Shown piece by piece: positions 54,420 to 63,904 of a DNA stretch of 64,000 nucleotides. The position numbers and the translations under genes were made by a program. The stretch is from the NCBI RefSeq assembly GCF_002849695.1, contig NZ_CP018937.1, positions 682,001 to 746,000 of the forward strand. Reading direction: 5' to 3'. The notes beneath the pieces are model-generated. The model was not told where the DNA came from. It ran no database searches and was given only the letters and a program-made list of their open reading frames with translations. How positions within the stretch are numbered: position 1 is the first letter of the stretch; the number at the start of each line of letters is the position of its first letter. Origin of the DNA: Bacteroides fragilis. GTDB lineage: Bacteria; Bacteroidota; Bacteroidia; Bacteroidales; Bacteroidaceae.

Positions 54420-55676
54420 ATGAGTATCATTATTTACCTGTTGATAACCATGGCATTCTCCGCCTTCTTTTCCGGTATGGAGATTGCTTTTGTTTCGGTA
54501 GACAAACTTCGTTTTGAAATGGATCGGAAAGGGGGAGTGTCGTCTCGTATTCTTTCGCTTTTCTTCCGGAACCCGAATGATTTTATTTCTACCATGTTGG
54601 TCGGGAATAACATTGCTTTGGTTATCTATGGTATATTGATGGCACAGATTATCGGTGATAATTTGCTGGCCGGGTGGATTACCAATCATTTTGTGATGGT
54701 ATTGATACAGACCGTTATTTCTACATTGATTATCCTGGTAACAGGAGAGTTCTTGCCCAAAACGCTTTTTAAGATCAATCCGAATCTGGTTCTGAACGTA
54801 TGTGCGCTTCCTCTTTTTATCTGTTATATCATTCTTTATCCGATATCCAAATTCTCGTCGGGAGTTTCTTATCTTTTCCTTCGCCTGTTCGGGATGAAAG
54901 TGAATAAGGAGGCTTCGGCAAAAGCTTTTGGAAAAGTAGACCTCGATTATTTTGTCCAGTCGAGTATAGATAATGCCGAAAGCGAAGAGACCCTGGATAC
55001 AGAAGTGAAAATCTTTCAGAATGCTCTTGATTTTTCGACGGTTAAAATACGAGATTGCATTGTTCCCCGTACGGAAGTAGTAGCCGTTGCATTGGATACC
55101 TCGCTTGAGGAACTTAAAAACCGGTTTGTAGAATCCGGAATATCAAAAATAATTGTTTATGACGGAAACATAGACAATGTCGTGGGATACATTCATTCGT
55201 CGGAAATGTTCCGTAACCCGAAAGACTGGCGCGACCATGTGAAAGAGGTACCTATTGTGCCCGAAACAATGGCTGCCCATAAGCTGATGAAACTGTTTAT
55301 GCAGCAAAAGAAGACTATTGCCGTAGTAGTGGATGAGTTCGGAGGAACTTCGGGCATTGTCAGTCTGGAAGATCTTGTTGAAGAAATTTTTGGTGACATA
55401 GAGGATGAACATGACAATACTTCCTATATCTGCAAGCAAATCGGAGAGCATGAATATGTGCTCTCGGCCCGTCTTGAAATAGAGAAAGTAAATGAAACTT
55501 TCGATTTGGACCTCCCGGAGTCCGATGACTATCTGACAGTGGGAGGATTAATCTTGAATCAGTATCAGAGTTTCCCAAAATTGCACGAATTGGTATCCGT
55601 GGGTAAATATCAGTTTAAAATAATTAAGGTTACAGCAACGAAAATCGAACTTGTTCGGCTGAAAGTGATGGAATAA
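54420..55676 (+). CDS. HlyC/CorC-type CBS-domain membrane protein
   Basis: A 418-aa protein of the CNNM/hemolysin family, with the N-terminal DUF21 membrane domain (helices in 1-150, including FSGMEIAFVSVDKLR), two CBS domains (about 200-320, ending VVVDEFGGTSGIVSLEDL), and a C-terminal CorC_HlyC domain (about 335-415). Members are thought to move divalent cations; in gliding Bacteroidota a relative is GldE. It starts 2 bases after lptC in the same operon. Confidence 0.85.
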   Translation: MSIIIYLLITMAFSAFFSGMEIAFVSVDKLRFEMDRKGGVSSRILSLFFRNPNDFISTMLVGNNIALVIYGILMAQIIGDNLLAGWITNHFVMVLIQTVISTLIILVTGEFLPKTLFKINPNLVLNVCALPLFICYIILYPISKFSSGVSYLFLRLFGMKVNKEASAKAFGKVDLDYFVQSSIDNAESEETLDTEVKIFQNALDFSTVKIRDCIVPRTEVVAVALDTSLEELKNRFVESGISKIIVYDGNIDNVVGYIHSSEMFRNPKDWRDHVKEVPIVPETMAAHKLMKLFMQQKKTIAVVVDEFGGTSGIVSLEDLVEEIFGDIEDEHDNTSYICKQIGEHEYVLSARLEIEKVNETFDLDLPESDDYLTVGGLILNQYQSFPKLHELVSVGKYQFKIIKVTATKIELVRLKVME

Positions 55677-55796
55677 TGATTGATAACTGTAATTTTTTAG
55701 CTAATAAATAGATGCATATTAGCATTTTTTGTATCTTCGTGCGCTAAAACCAAAGATGAAGAAAATAATAATAACAAATAAATCGTATTAATCAAA

Positions 55797-57935
55797 ATGG
55801 CAACATTACAAAACATTAGATCCAAAGGACCCCTGTTGGTGATCGTTATTGGTTTGGCTTTGTTTGCTTTCATTGCGGGCGATGCCTGGAAAGTTCTCCA
55901 GCCACACCAGTCGCATGATGTAGGCGAAGTCAACGGAGAAACTCTTTCTGCTCAGGACTACCAGAATATGGTAGAAGAATATACTGAAGTCATCAAGTTC
56001 TCCAGCGGAATGAGTTCATTGAACGATGAACAAACCAATCAGGTGAAAGACGAAGTATGGCGTAGCTACGTGAACAATAAACTGATTGAAAAAGAAGCGA
56101 AGAAGCTGGGGATTACAGTTTCAAAGGCTGAAATTCAGTCTATCATCAACGAAGGTGTGAATCCGTTGCTGCAACAGACTCCGTTCCGCAATCCGCAAAC
56201 GGGTGCTTTCGATAAAGATATGTTGAAGAAATTTTTGTCTGACTATTCTAAAATGGACAAAACTAAGATGCCGTCTCAATATGTAGAATACTATGAAGGC
56301 ATGCATAAACTTTGGTCATTCGTTGAAAAAACTCTGATTCAGAGCCGTCTGGCTGAAAAATATCAGGCATTGGTGACAAAGGCTCTTTTCTCTAACCCGG
56401 TTGAAGCACAAGATGCTTTCGATGCAAGAGTGAACCAATCGGATGTACTGTTGGCTGCTGTGCCTTATTCTTCAATTGTTGATTCTACCATTACAGTGAA
56501 AGAGTCAGAGCTGAAAGATCTCTATAATAAGAAGAAAGAACAGTTCAAACAATATGTTGAAACACGCAATATCAAATATATCGACGTACAGGTGACTGCC
56601 AGTGCGGAAGATAAAGCGGCTATTCAGCAGGAAGTGACTGATTATACAAATCAGTTGGCTACTGCTAATGGTGATTATACTACTTTCATCCGTTCGACAG
56701 GATCTGAATATCCTTACGTTGATTTGTATTATACTAAAAGAGCTTTTCCGTCAGATGTAGTTGCACGGATGGATTCAGCCTCAGTGGGACAGGTATATGG
56801 TCCTTATTATAATGCCGGTGATAATACCATTAACTCTTTCAAGGTTTTGTCTAAAGTGGCTGCTGCCGATTCTGTACAGTTCCGTCAGATTCAGGTTTAT
56901 GCTGAAGATGCTGCTAAAACAAAAGTTTTGGCTGATAGTATTTATACAGCAATTAAAGGTGGGGCCGACTTCACCGCTTTGGCTAAAAAGTATGGACAGA
57001 CAGGTGAATCCAACTGGATTTCTTCTGCTAACTACGAAAATGCACAGATTGATGGTGACAACCTGAAGTTTATCACCACGATCAACAACCTGGGAGTGAA
57101 CGAACTCTCTAATGTAGCATTGGGACAGGGTAACATCATTTTGCAGGTTACTGACAAGAAAGCTGTGAAAGATAAATATAAAGTTGCCGTAATCAAACGC
57201 GCAGTTGACTTCAGCAAAGAAACTTATAATAAGGCATATAATGACTTCAGTCAGTTTATCGCAGCCAATCCGACGGTAGAAAAGATGGCGGCTAATGCTG
57301 AAGAAGCAGGTTATAAATTGCTTGAAAGAAATGATTTGTATAGCTCGGAACACGGAATCGGTGGTATCAGAGGAACCAAAGAAGCTCTGAAATGGACATT
57401 TGCTGCAAAACCCGGTGAAGTTTCCGGTTTGTATGAATGTGGTGAGAGCGATCGTATGCTGGTTGTCGGCCTGGTTAACGTGATCGAAGAAGGTTATCGT
57501 CCTTTGGCTCAGGTTCAGGATCAGTTAAGAGCAGAAATCATTCGTGATAAGAAGGCTGAAAAAATTATGGCTGACATGAAGGCTGCCAATGCAACTTCTT
57601 TCGATCAGTATAAATCAATGGCCAATGCAGTGAGCGATTCTGTGAAACACGTAACATTTGCGGCTCCTGCCTATGTAGCTGCTTTGCGTAGTAGCGAACC
57701 GCTGGTAGGTGCTTATGCATCGGTAGCCGATATTAATAAACTGAGCGCTCCTATCAAAGGTAATGGCGGTGTATTTGTATTGCAGGTATATGCCAAAGAT
57801 AAGTTGAATGAAACATTCGATGCCAAGGCAGAGGAGGTTACTCTGGAAAATATGCATGCCCGTCTGGCTGCCCGTTTCATGAACGATCTTTATCTGAAAG
57901 GTGATGTAAAAGACAAGCGTTACCTGTTCTTCTAA
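55797..57935 (+). CDS. ppiD: PpiD-like peptidyl-prolyl isomerase, inner-membrane anchored
   Basis: A 712-aa periplasmic folding factor with a short cytoplasmic tail, one membrane helix (about 12-32, LLVIVIGLALFAFIAGDAW), a SurA-N-like helical chaperone domain (about 40-240), a parvulin-type PPIase domain (about 345-450, VQFRQIQVYAED to TGESNWIS), and a second helical region. It catches newly secreted outer-membrane proteins near SecYEG. A degenerate -7 box (TATCTTCG, 55732-55739) lies upstream. Terminator at 57975. Confidence 0.88.
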   Translation: MATLQNIRSKGPLLVIVIGLALFAFIAGDAWKVLQPHQSHDVGEVNGETLSAQDYQNMVEEYTEVIKFSSGMSSLNDEQTNQVKDEVWRSYVNNKLIEKEAKKLGITVSKAEIQSIINEGVNPLLQQTPFRNPQTGAFDKDMLKKFLSDYSKMDKTKMPSQYVEYYEGMHKLWSFVEKTLIQSRLAEKYQALVTKALFSNPVEAQDAFDARVNQSDVLLAAVPYSSIVDSTITVKESELKDLYNKKKEQFKQYVETRNIKYIDVQVTASAEDKAAIQQEVTDYTNQLATANGDYTTFIRSTGSEYPYVDLYYTKRAFPSDVVARMDSASVGQVYGPYYNAGDNTINSFKVLSKVAAADSVQFRQIQVYAEDAAKTKVLADSIYTAIKGGADFTALAKKYGQTGESNWISSANYENAQIDGDNLKFITTINNLGVNELSNVALGQGNIILQVTDKKAVKDKYKVAVIKRAVDFSKETYNKAYNDFSQFIAANPTVEKMAANAEEAGYKLLERNDLYSSEHGIGGIRGTKEALKWTFAAKPGEVSGLYECGESDRMLVVGLVNVIEEGYRPLAQVQDQLRAEIIRDKKAEKIMADMKAANATSFDQYKSMANAVSDSVKHVTFAAPAYVAALRSSEPLVGAYASVADINKLSAPIKGNGGVFVLQVYAKDKLNETFDAKAEEVTLENMHARLAARFMNDLYLKGDVKDKRYLFF

Positions 57936-57974
57936 AAACAAGATTCGTTTTTTATTAAAAATAGTTTTATAGAT

Positions 57975-58010
57975 AAAAGGTCATTCCTTGTGGAATGGCC
58001 TTTTCTTTTT
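57975..58010 (+). terminator. Intrinsic terminator after ppiD
   Basis: AAAAGGTCATTCC pairs with GGAATGGCCTTTT (57975-58004, TTGT loop) and is followed by further Ts. Confidence 0.88.
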
Positions 58011-58076
58011 GTTCTCTCTTTCCTTCTTCTTATTAACTTTTGTCCTTTCTCTTTTCAAAAATCAACTTTTATTCCT

Positions 58077-58084
58077 TACATTTG
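58077..58084 (+). promoter_or_regulatory. Bacteroides -7 promoter element of rlmN
   Basis: TACATTTG; the predicted start near 58090 gives a leader of about 23 nt. Confidence 0.6.
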
Positions 58085-58112
58085 CATGAATAAATAAATA
58101 TTTGTAGTAAAT

Positions 58113-59147
58113 ATGCCCAAATATCCGCTTTTAGGAATGACTCTTACCGAATTGCAATCTGTTACCAAAGACTTGGGGATGCCGGCTTTTGCGGCCAAAC
58201 AGATAGCTTCCTGGTTGTACGATAAAAAAGTGACTTCTATTGACGAAATGACTAATTTGTCGTTGAAGCATAGAGAATTGCTGAAAGGCGAGTACGATTT
58301 GGGAGTAGTCGCACCCGTGGATGCTATGCGTTCCATAGATGGTACGGTGAAGTATCTTTATCGCGTGGGAGAGAACCATTTTGTTGAAGCGGTATATATT
58401 CCTGATGAAGACCGGGCGACACTGTGTGTGTCTTCCCAGGTGGGGTGTAAAATGAACTGCAAATTTTGCATGACGGGCAAGCAAGGATTTACAGCAAGTC
58501 TGACTGCCAATCAGATTTTAAATCAGATCGCGGCATTGCCGGAGCGGGACAAGTTGACCAATGTCGTTATGATGGGGATGGGTGAACCGCTTGACAACTT
58601 GGATGAAGTTTTAAAAGCATTGCATATCCTGACAGCTTCGTATGGATACGGTTGGAGTCCAAAACGTATAACTTTGTCGTCGGTGGGGTTACGGAAGGGA
58701 CTACAGCGTTTTATTGAAGAAAGCGAGTGCCATCTGGCCATCAGCCTGCATTCTCCCTTTCCTTCACAGCGTTCAGAGTTGATGCCTGCCGAAAGAGCCT
58801 TCTCGATAAAAGAGATGGTCGATCTGTTAAAAAACTATGATTTTAGTAAACAACGCAGACTTTCGTTTGAATACATTGTTTTTAAAGGCGTCAATGATTC
58901 GTTGATTTATGCCAAAGAGCTGGTAAAGTTACTTCGTGGGCTTGATTGCCGGATGAATCTGATTCGCTTTCATGCCATTCCCGGAGTGGATCTTGAAGGT
59001 GCCGATATGGAGACTATGACGGCATTTCGTGATTATCTGACGTCGCACGGATTGTTTACTACGATTCGCGCTTCAAGGGGAGAAGATATTTTTGCTGCCT
59101 GTGGTATGTTATCGACTGCCAAGCAGGAAGAGAGTGACAAGAATTAA
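58113..59147 (+). CDS. rlmN: 23S rRNA/tRNA adenine C2-methyltransferase
   Basis: Radical-SAM enzyme that methylates C2 of A2503 in 23S rRNA and A37 in some tRNAs. The 344-aa protein shows the radical-SAM cluster C112-x3-C116-x2-C119 (GCKMNCKFCMTG), GMGEPLDN for SAM binding (about 151), and the late cysteine in FAACGML that forms the methyl-transfer intermediate. Length is normal. Single gene with its own promoter. Confidence 0.96.
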   Translation: MPKYPLLGMTLTELQSVTKDLGMPAFAAKQIASWLYDKKVTSIDEMTNLSLKHRELLKGEYDLGVVAPVDAMRSIDGTVKYLYRVGENHFVEAVYIPDEDRATLCVSSQVGCKMNCKFCMTGKQGFTASLTANQILNQIAALPERDKLTNVVMMGMGEPLDNLDEVLKALHILTASYGYGWSPKRITLSSVGLRKGLQRFIEESECHLAISLHSPFPSQRSELMPAERAFSIKEMVDLLKNYDFSKQRRLSFEYIVFKGVNDSLIYAKELVKLLRGLDCRMNLIRFHAIPGVDLEGADMETMTAFRDYLTSHGLFTTIRASRGEDIFAACGMLSTAKQEESDKN

Positions 59148-59191
59148 TATAAATTATCAGTTTCGTAGACTATATGTATACGATGATTTCG

Positions 59192-59199
59192 TAGTTTTG
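59192..59199 (+). promoter_or_regulatory. Bacteroides -7 promoter element of the DUF4837-pdxA operon
   Basis: TAGTTTTG; it overlaps the upstream GTG at 59199 and so supports translation from ATG 59223. Confidence 0.5.
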
Positions 59200-59222
59200 T
59201 GAAAACATTAAAATTGATGCAT

Positions 59223-60269
59223 ATGAAAAAGTACCTGTTTTACCTCAGTATGGCTCTTGTAGCAGTAGTATTGTTTTCTTGTAAAGGCGGCAAGAAAAGT
59301 GTGTTTACTCCAACTTCCAGCGGACGTGCTTACGAAATCCTGGTGGTCGTTGATAATCCAGTGTGGGAGCGTCCTGCCGGTAGAGCTTTGTACAATGTGC
59401 TTGATACAGATGTACCCGGACTTCCGCAATCGGAACGTTCGTTCAGAATCATGTCTACTTCTGCGAACAATTTCGATGCTATCCTGAAGCTGGTACGTAA
59501 TATTATTATCGTAGATATACAGGACATCTATAGTCAGCCTAAATTTAAGTATGCCAAGGATGTATATGCATCTCCCCAGATGATTCTGACTATTCAGGCT
59601 CCGGACGAAGCCACATTTGAAAAGTTTGTGAATGAAAACAAGCAAGCAATTATCGACTTCTTTACCCGTGCCGAGATGAATCGCCAGATTTCCCTGTTAG
59701 AGAAAAACCACAATGATTTCATTTCGAAGAAGGTTAACAGTATGTTCGATAGCGACATCTGGCTTCCGGCTGAGTTGGGCAGTTCAAAGACTGGAGAGGA
59801 CTTCTTCTGGGCAGGTACGAATACAGCTTCCGCTGATCAGAATTTTGTGATCTACTCTTATCCGTATACCGATAAGGATACGTTTACGAAAGAGTTTTTC
59901 ATCCATAAACGCGATTCTGTGATGAAAGCTAATATTCCGGGAGCTAAAGAAGGTATGTATATGTCGACAGACTCGACTACAGTCGAGGTTCGTCCAATCG
60001 ATATTCATGGCGACTATACAATGGAAGCACGTGGGCTTTGGCGTATGAAGGGTGACTTCATGGGTGGTCCGTTTGTTTCGCACACTCGTCTGGACAAGGC
60101 TAACCATCGTATTGTCACTGTAGAGGTATTTATTTACTCACCAGATAAATTGAAACGTAACCTGATGCGCATGTTGGAAGCATCTCTGTATACTTTGCAA
60201 CTTCCTACTGAGAAGAAGCAGGAGCAGATTCCGATGGGCATAGAGCAGGAGGAGAAAACTAACAAATAA
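59223..60269 (+). CDS. DUF4837 family lipoprotein
   Basis: A 348-aa Bacteroidota lipoprotein: signal LSMALVAVVLFSCKGG (C20), then a soluble alpha/beta chain (FEILVVVDNPVWERPAG-like start, here YEILVVV) with the central IIIVDIQDIYSQPKF and a C-terminal FIYSPDKLKRNLMRMLEASL. Function unknown. The frame can be read from GTG 59199, but that codon lies in the promoter. It stands 4 bases before pdxA, so the two are cotranscribed. Confidence 0.8.
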   Translation: MKKYLFYLSMALVAVVLFSCKGGKKSVFTPTSSGRAYEILVVVDNPVWERPAGRALYNVLDTDVPGLPQSERSFRIMSTSANNFDAILKLVRNIIIVDIQDIYSQPKFKYAKDVYASPQMILTIQAPDEATFEKFVNENKQAIIDFFTRAEMNRQISLLEKNHNDFISKKVNSMFDSDIWLPAELGSSKTGEDFFWAGTNTASADQNFVIYSYPYTDKDTFTKEFFIHKRDSVMKANIPGAKEGMYMSTDSTTVEVRPIDIHGDYTMEARGLWRMKGDFMGGPFVSHTRLDKANHRIVTVEVFIYSPDKLKRNLMRMLEASLYTLQLPTEKKQEQIPMGIEQEEKTNK

Positions 60270-60273
60270 CAAA

Positions 60274-61371
60274 ATGGAAGATAACAAAATAAAAATTGGT
60301 ATCACTCAGGGAGACATAAACGGGGTAGGATACGAAGTAATCTTGAAGACTTTTGCCGACCCCGTCATGTTGGAACTTTGTACACCGGTCATTTACGGTT
60401 CGCCGAAGGTGGCTGCATATCACCGTAAATCACTCGATCTGCCCACTAACTTCAGTATTGTCAATACTGCTGCAGAAGCTGCACACAATCGGTTGAGTGT
60501 AGTCAATTGCACGGATGATGAAGTGAAAGTCGAGTTTTCAAAACCCGATCCGGAGGCCGGTAAAGCAGCTTTAGGGGCACTTGAAAAAGCGATAGAGGAG
60601 TTCAGGGAAGGGCTGATTGATGTCATTGTGACAGCTCCTATTAATAAGCATACAATTCAGTCCGAAGGATTCGCTTTCCCCGGACATACTGAATATATTG
60701 AAGAGCGTTTGGGAGACGGTTCGAAATCTCTGATGATCCTGATGAAGGAGGATTTCCGTGTGGCTTTGGTGACCGGTCATATTCCGGTTCGGGAGATAGC
60801 TTCTTCGATAACCAAAGAGCTGATTCAGGAGAAACTTGTCATTTTCAACCGTTCGTTGAAACAGGATTTTGGAATCGGCGCACCTCGCATTGCAGTGTTG
60901 GCACTGAATCCACATGCCGGAGATGACGGGTTGCTCGGTACGGAAGAACAGGAGATCATTTCTCCGGCTATCCAGGAGATGGCCGCTAAAGGAATCTTAT
61001 GTTATGGTCCTTATCCGGCTGACGGCTTTATGGGATCGGGTAATTTTACCCATTTTGACGGAGTGCTCGCTATGTATCATGATCAGGGACTGGCACCTTT
61101 CAAGGCATTGGCCATGGATGAAGGTGTGAATTATACGGCAGGTCTGCCTGTGATACGCACTTCTCCGGCGCACGGTACAGCCTATGATATTGCAGGAAAA
61201 GGGGTTGCTTGTGAAGATTCATTCCGGCAAGCCATTTATGTAGCGATTGATGTATTCCGTAACCGCCAGCGTGAAAAGGCAGCACATGCCAATCCGTTGC
61301 GTAAACAATATTACGAAAAAAGAGACGACAGTGATAAACTGAAGCTCGATACAGTAGATGACGATATTTAA
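60274..61371 (+). CDS. pdxA: 4-hydroxythreonine-4-phosphate dehydrogenase
   Basis: Vitamin B6 pathway enzyme (DXP-dependent route) that oxidises 4-phosphohydroxy-threonine to a precursor condensed by PdxJ. The 365-aa protein has GITQGDINGVGYEV at the start, the metal-binding histidines in FPGHTEY (about 131) and MYHDQG (about 268), and the closing RTSPAHGTAYDIAG. Located inside an operon that continues into a sigma-54 regulator, lptE and secG. Confidence 0.95.
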   Translation: MEDNKIKIGITQGDINGVGYEVILKTFADPVMLELCTPVIYGSPKVAAYHRKSLDLPTNFSIVNTAAEAAHNRLSVVNCTDDEVKVEFSKPDPEAGKAALGALEKAIEEFREGLIDVIVTAPINKHTIQSEGFAFPGHTEYIEERLGDGSKSLMILMKEDFRVALVTGHIPVREIASSITKELIQEKLVIFNRSLKQDFGIGAPRIAVLALNPHAGDDGLLGTEEQEIISPAIQEMAAKGILCYGPYPADGFMGSGNFTHFDGVLAMYHDQGLAPFKALAMDEGVNYTAGLPVIRTSPAHGTAYDIAGKGVACEDSFRQAIYVAIDVFRNRQREKAAHANPLRKQYYEKRDDSDKLKLDTVDDDI

Positions 61372-61395
61372 CCAGGAAGGGAGTTTAGTGCGAAT

Positions 61396-62622
61396 ATGAC
61401 AAAAGCGGAAATACAACAAGTAAAACTAAGGTTCGGTATTATTGGTAACACTGAAGCCTTGACGCGTGCGATAGATGTTGCCATACAGGTAGCGCCTACC
61501 GATTTGTCCGTGCTAATAACCGGAGAGAGTGGTGTCGGCAAGGAAAGCTTTCCTCAGATTATTCATCAGTATAGCCGTCGTAAACATGGCCAGTATATTG
61601 CCGTGAACTGTGGTGCTATTCCTGAGGGGACCATTGATTCGGAACTATTTGGGCATGAAAAAGGGGCTTTTACAGGTGCTATTGGTGAGCGGAAAGGATA
61701 TTTTGGCGAGGCCGACGGCGGGACTATCTTTCTGGATGAAGTCGGGGAGTTGCCTTTGCCTACTCAGGCGCGTTTGCTTCGTGTGCTTGAAAGCGGAGAG
61801 TTTATAAAAGTAGGTTCTTCCAAAGTGCAGAAAACAGATGTCCGTATTGTGGCTGCTACCAATGTCAATCTGACACAAGCCATTGCTGAAGGGCGTTTTC
61901 GTGAGGATTTGTATTACCGTCTCAATACGGTACCCATCCAGATTCCTCCTTTGCGGGAACGTGGAGAAGACGTGCTGTTGCTGTTCCGCAAATTTGCAAG
62001 TGATTTTGCGGAGAAATATCGTATGCCTGCGATACAACTGACCGAAGATGCCAAACAGGTTTTATTGTCATATTCATGGCCGGGTAATGTGCGCCAATTG
62101 AAGAATATCACGGAACAGATCTCCATCATTGAGACAAATCGTGAAATCAATGCTTCTATTTTGCGGACCTATCTGCCTGTCCAGAATACACAACGACTGC
62201 CGGCTTTGTTCGGTGTAAAAGCCGGGAAGAGTTTTGAAAGTGAACGTGAAATTTTATATCAGGTTCTCTTTGATATGCGGCAGGATGTGACCGAACTGAA
62301 AAAGCTTGTGCACGAAATCATGTCCGAACGCGGAGCTGTAGCTTCCAATGTTGGTACGTTTTATGCCCCGGCTCCTGTTGTGACGCCTCCGCCTTCTGTA
62401 CCTGCCCTGATCCATCCGGTCAAGCCTAATTGTCCCGATGACGATGACATACAGGATACCGAAGAGTATGTTGAAGAGTCTCTTTCGCTGGACGAGGTAG
62501 AGAAAGAAATGATACGTAAAGCCCTTGAGAAACATCATGGCAAACGAAAAAGTGCGGCAAAGGACCTCAATATCTCTGAGCGTACCCTTTACCGAAAAAT
62601 AAAAGAATATGGATTGGAATAA
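61396..62622 (+). CDS. Sigma-54-dependent transcriptional activator without receiver domain
   Basis: A 408-aa bacterial enhancer-binding protein. It begins almost at once with the AAA+ domain: Walker A GESGVGKE (43-50), the sigma-54-contacting GAFTGA (90-95), Walker B IFLDE (111-115), then GRFREDLYYRLN and WPGNVRQLKN. A proline-rich linker (about 320-345) leads to a C-terminal Fis-type helix-turn-helix (about 375-405, KRKSAAKDLNISERTLYRK). No N-terminal sensor or receiver, so activity may be set by expression level or a partner. It overlaps the lptE frame by 14 bases. Confidence 0.92.
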   Translation: MTKAEIQQVKLRFGIIGNTEALTRAIDVAIQVAPTDLSVLITGESGVGKESFPQIIHQYSRRKHGQYIAVNCGAIPEGTIDSELFGHEKGAFTGAIGERKGYFGEADGGTIFLDEVGELPLPTQARLLRVLESGEFIKVGSSKVQKTDVRIVAATNVNLTQAIAEGRFREDLYYRLNTVPIQIPPLRERGEDVLLLFRKFASDFAEKYRMPAIQLTEDAKQVLLSYSWPGNVRQLKNITEQISIIETNREINASILRTYLPVQNTQRLPALFGVKAGKSFESEREILYQVLFDMRQDVTELKKLVHEIMSERGAVASNVGTFYAPAPVVTPPPSVPALIHPVKPNCPDDDDIQDTEEYVEESLSLDEVEKEMIRKALEKHHGKRKSAAKDLNISERTLYRKIKEYGLE

Positions 62623-63130
62623 AAAGATAATGCGAATCTCACTACTGGTTGTCACGCTGGTAGTGGGCATCTCGTGTACTGTTTCTTATAAATTTAATGG
62701 TGGTAATATCAATTACGATAAGGTAAAGACTATTTCTATAGCCGACTTTCCTATAAAGTCGGACTATGTTTATGCACCGTTAGGTACTAAATTCAATGAA
62801 GATCTGAAAGATATCTTCCTTCGCCAGACTCGCCTGAAGCTGGTGAATAATAATGCCGACCTTCAGATTGATGGAGAAATCACCGGATACAACCAGTATA
62901 ACCAAGCTGTTTCGGCCGATGGATACTCTTCTGAAACGAAGCTGACGATTACGGTAAATGTTCGTTTTGTGAATAATACGAACCATGAGCAGGACTTCGA
63001 ACAGCAATTCTCGGCTTTCCGTGTCTACGACTCAAGAGAGTTACTGACAGCTGTTCAGGACGGACTGATTGCGGAGATGACCAAAGAGATTACAGATCAA
63101 ATATTTAATGCAACGGTAGCAAATTGGTAA
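62609..63130 (+). CDS. lptE: LPS assembly lipoprotein LptE
   Basis: A 173-aa outer-membrane lipoprotein that plugs the LptD barrel during lipopolysaccharide insertion. Lipoprotein signal LVVTLVVGISCTVSYKFNGG (lipid-accepting C23), the typical YKFNGGNINYDKVKTISI start of Bacteroidota LptE, and an alpha/beta fold with KDIFLRQTRLKLV. Translation may start at 62609, overlapping the activator gene, or at ATG 62630, which gives a shorter signal peptide. Confidence 0.87.
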   Translation: MDWNKKIMRISLLVVTLVVGISCTVSYKFNGGNINYDKVKTISIADFPIKSDYVYAPLGTKFNEDLKDIFLRQTRLKLVNNNADLQIDGEITGYNQYNQAVSADGYSSETKLTITVNVRFVNNTNHEQDFEQQFSAFRVYDSRELLTAVQDGLIAEMTKEITDQIFNATVANW

Positions 63131-63135
63131 TTGGG

Positions 63136-63900
63136 ATGATTTCTGCTAATTTACAACAATGGATTCAGCATCCTGAAACGCTGAATAAAGATACTTTGTA
63201 CGAGTTGCGGACACTTGTCACACGCTATCCTTATTTCCAGTCGCTGCGTTTACTCTATCTTAAAAATCTTTATCTGTTACACGATATCTCTTTCGGTGCG
63301 GAGCTTCGTAAAGCCATATTATATGTGGCAGATCGCCGGAAGCTGTTTTATCTGATTGAAGGTGAGAGGTATATTTTGAAGCCCCGTAAAAAGAATATGG
63401 CTTCCGAAGCAGAAGTGTTGGAGGAAGAGCCCGGTCTGGATCGTACACTCTCCCTGATCGATGCTTTTTTGGCCACTGTGCCTGAAGAGGTTTCCGGGCA
63501 GACAAGTCTGGACTATTCAACGGATTATACTACTTATCTGTTACAGGAAGATGAAGAAGATTCCGCTCCGGAACAGTCGGAGATTCCGAAACTACGTGGG
63601 CATGAATTGATCGATGGCTTTATCGAGAGAAGTGAGGGAGAAACATCCATTCGTCTGCAGCCCGCAGCTAACAATGAAACGCTTCCCGTGGAAGAAGAGG
63701 GGGAGGCGCATCATGAAGAAGATGAAGATGATAGCTGTTTTACCGAAACATTGGCCAAAATATACGTCAAACAGCATCGATATTCCAAGGCTCTTGAAAT
63801 TATTAAAAAATTAAGTTTGAAATATCCAAAAAAAAATGCTTACTTTGCAGACCAAATCAGATTTTTAGAGAAATTGATTATTAACGCTAAATCAAAATAA
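63136..63900 (+). CDS. Conserved hypothetical protein with TPR-like C-terminus
   Basis: Not a recognised enzyme. About 254 aa from ATG 63136 (the frame opens at TTG 63124 inside lptE). The N-terminal helical part (1-80) holds LRTLVTRYPYFQSLRLLYLKNL, a strongly acidic linker spans about 95-200, and the C-terminal helical pair AKIYVKQHRYSKALEIIKKL looks like a single TPR. No signal peptide. It is placed between lptE and secG in one operon, so a role near the envelope or export machinery is plausible but unproven. Confidence 0.72.
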   Translation: MISANLQQWIQHPETLNKDTLYELRTLVTRYPYFQSLRLLYLKNLYLLHDISFGAELRKAILYVADRRKLFYLIEGERYILKPRKKNMASEAEVLEEEPGLDRTLSLIDAFLATVPEEVSGQTSLDYSTDYTTYLLQEDEEDSAPEQSEIPKLRGHELIDGFIERSEGETSIRLQPAANNETLPVEEEGEAHHEEDEDDSCFTETLAKIYVKQHRYSKALEIIKKLSLKYPKKNAYFADQIRFLEKLIINAKSK

Positions 63901-63904
63901 CAAA

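Noticed and set aside
61396..62622. Two-component response regulator (NtrC type)
   Set aside because: The AAA+ domain starts almost at the N-terminus, leaving no room for a receiver domain.
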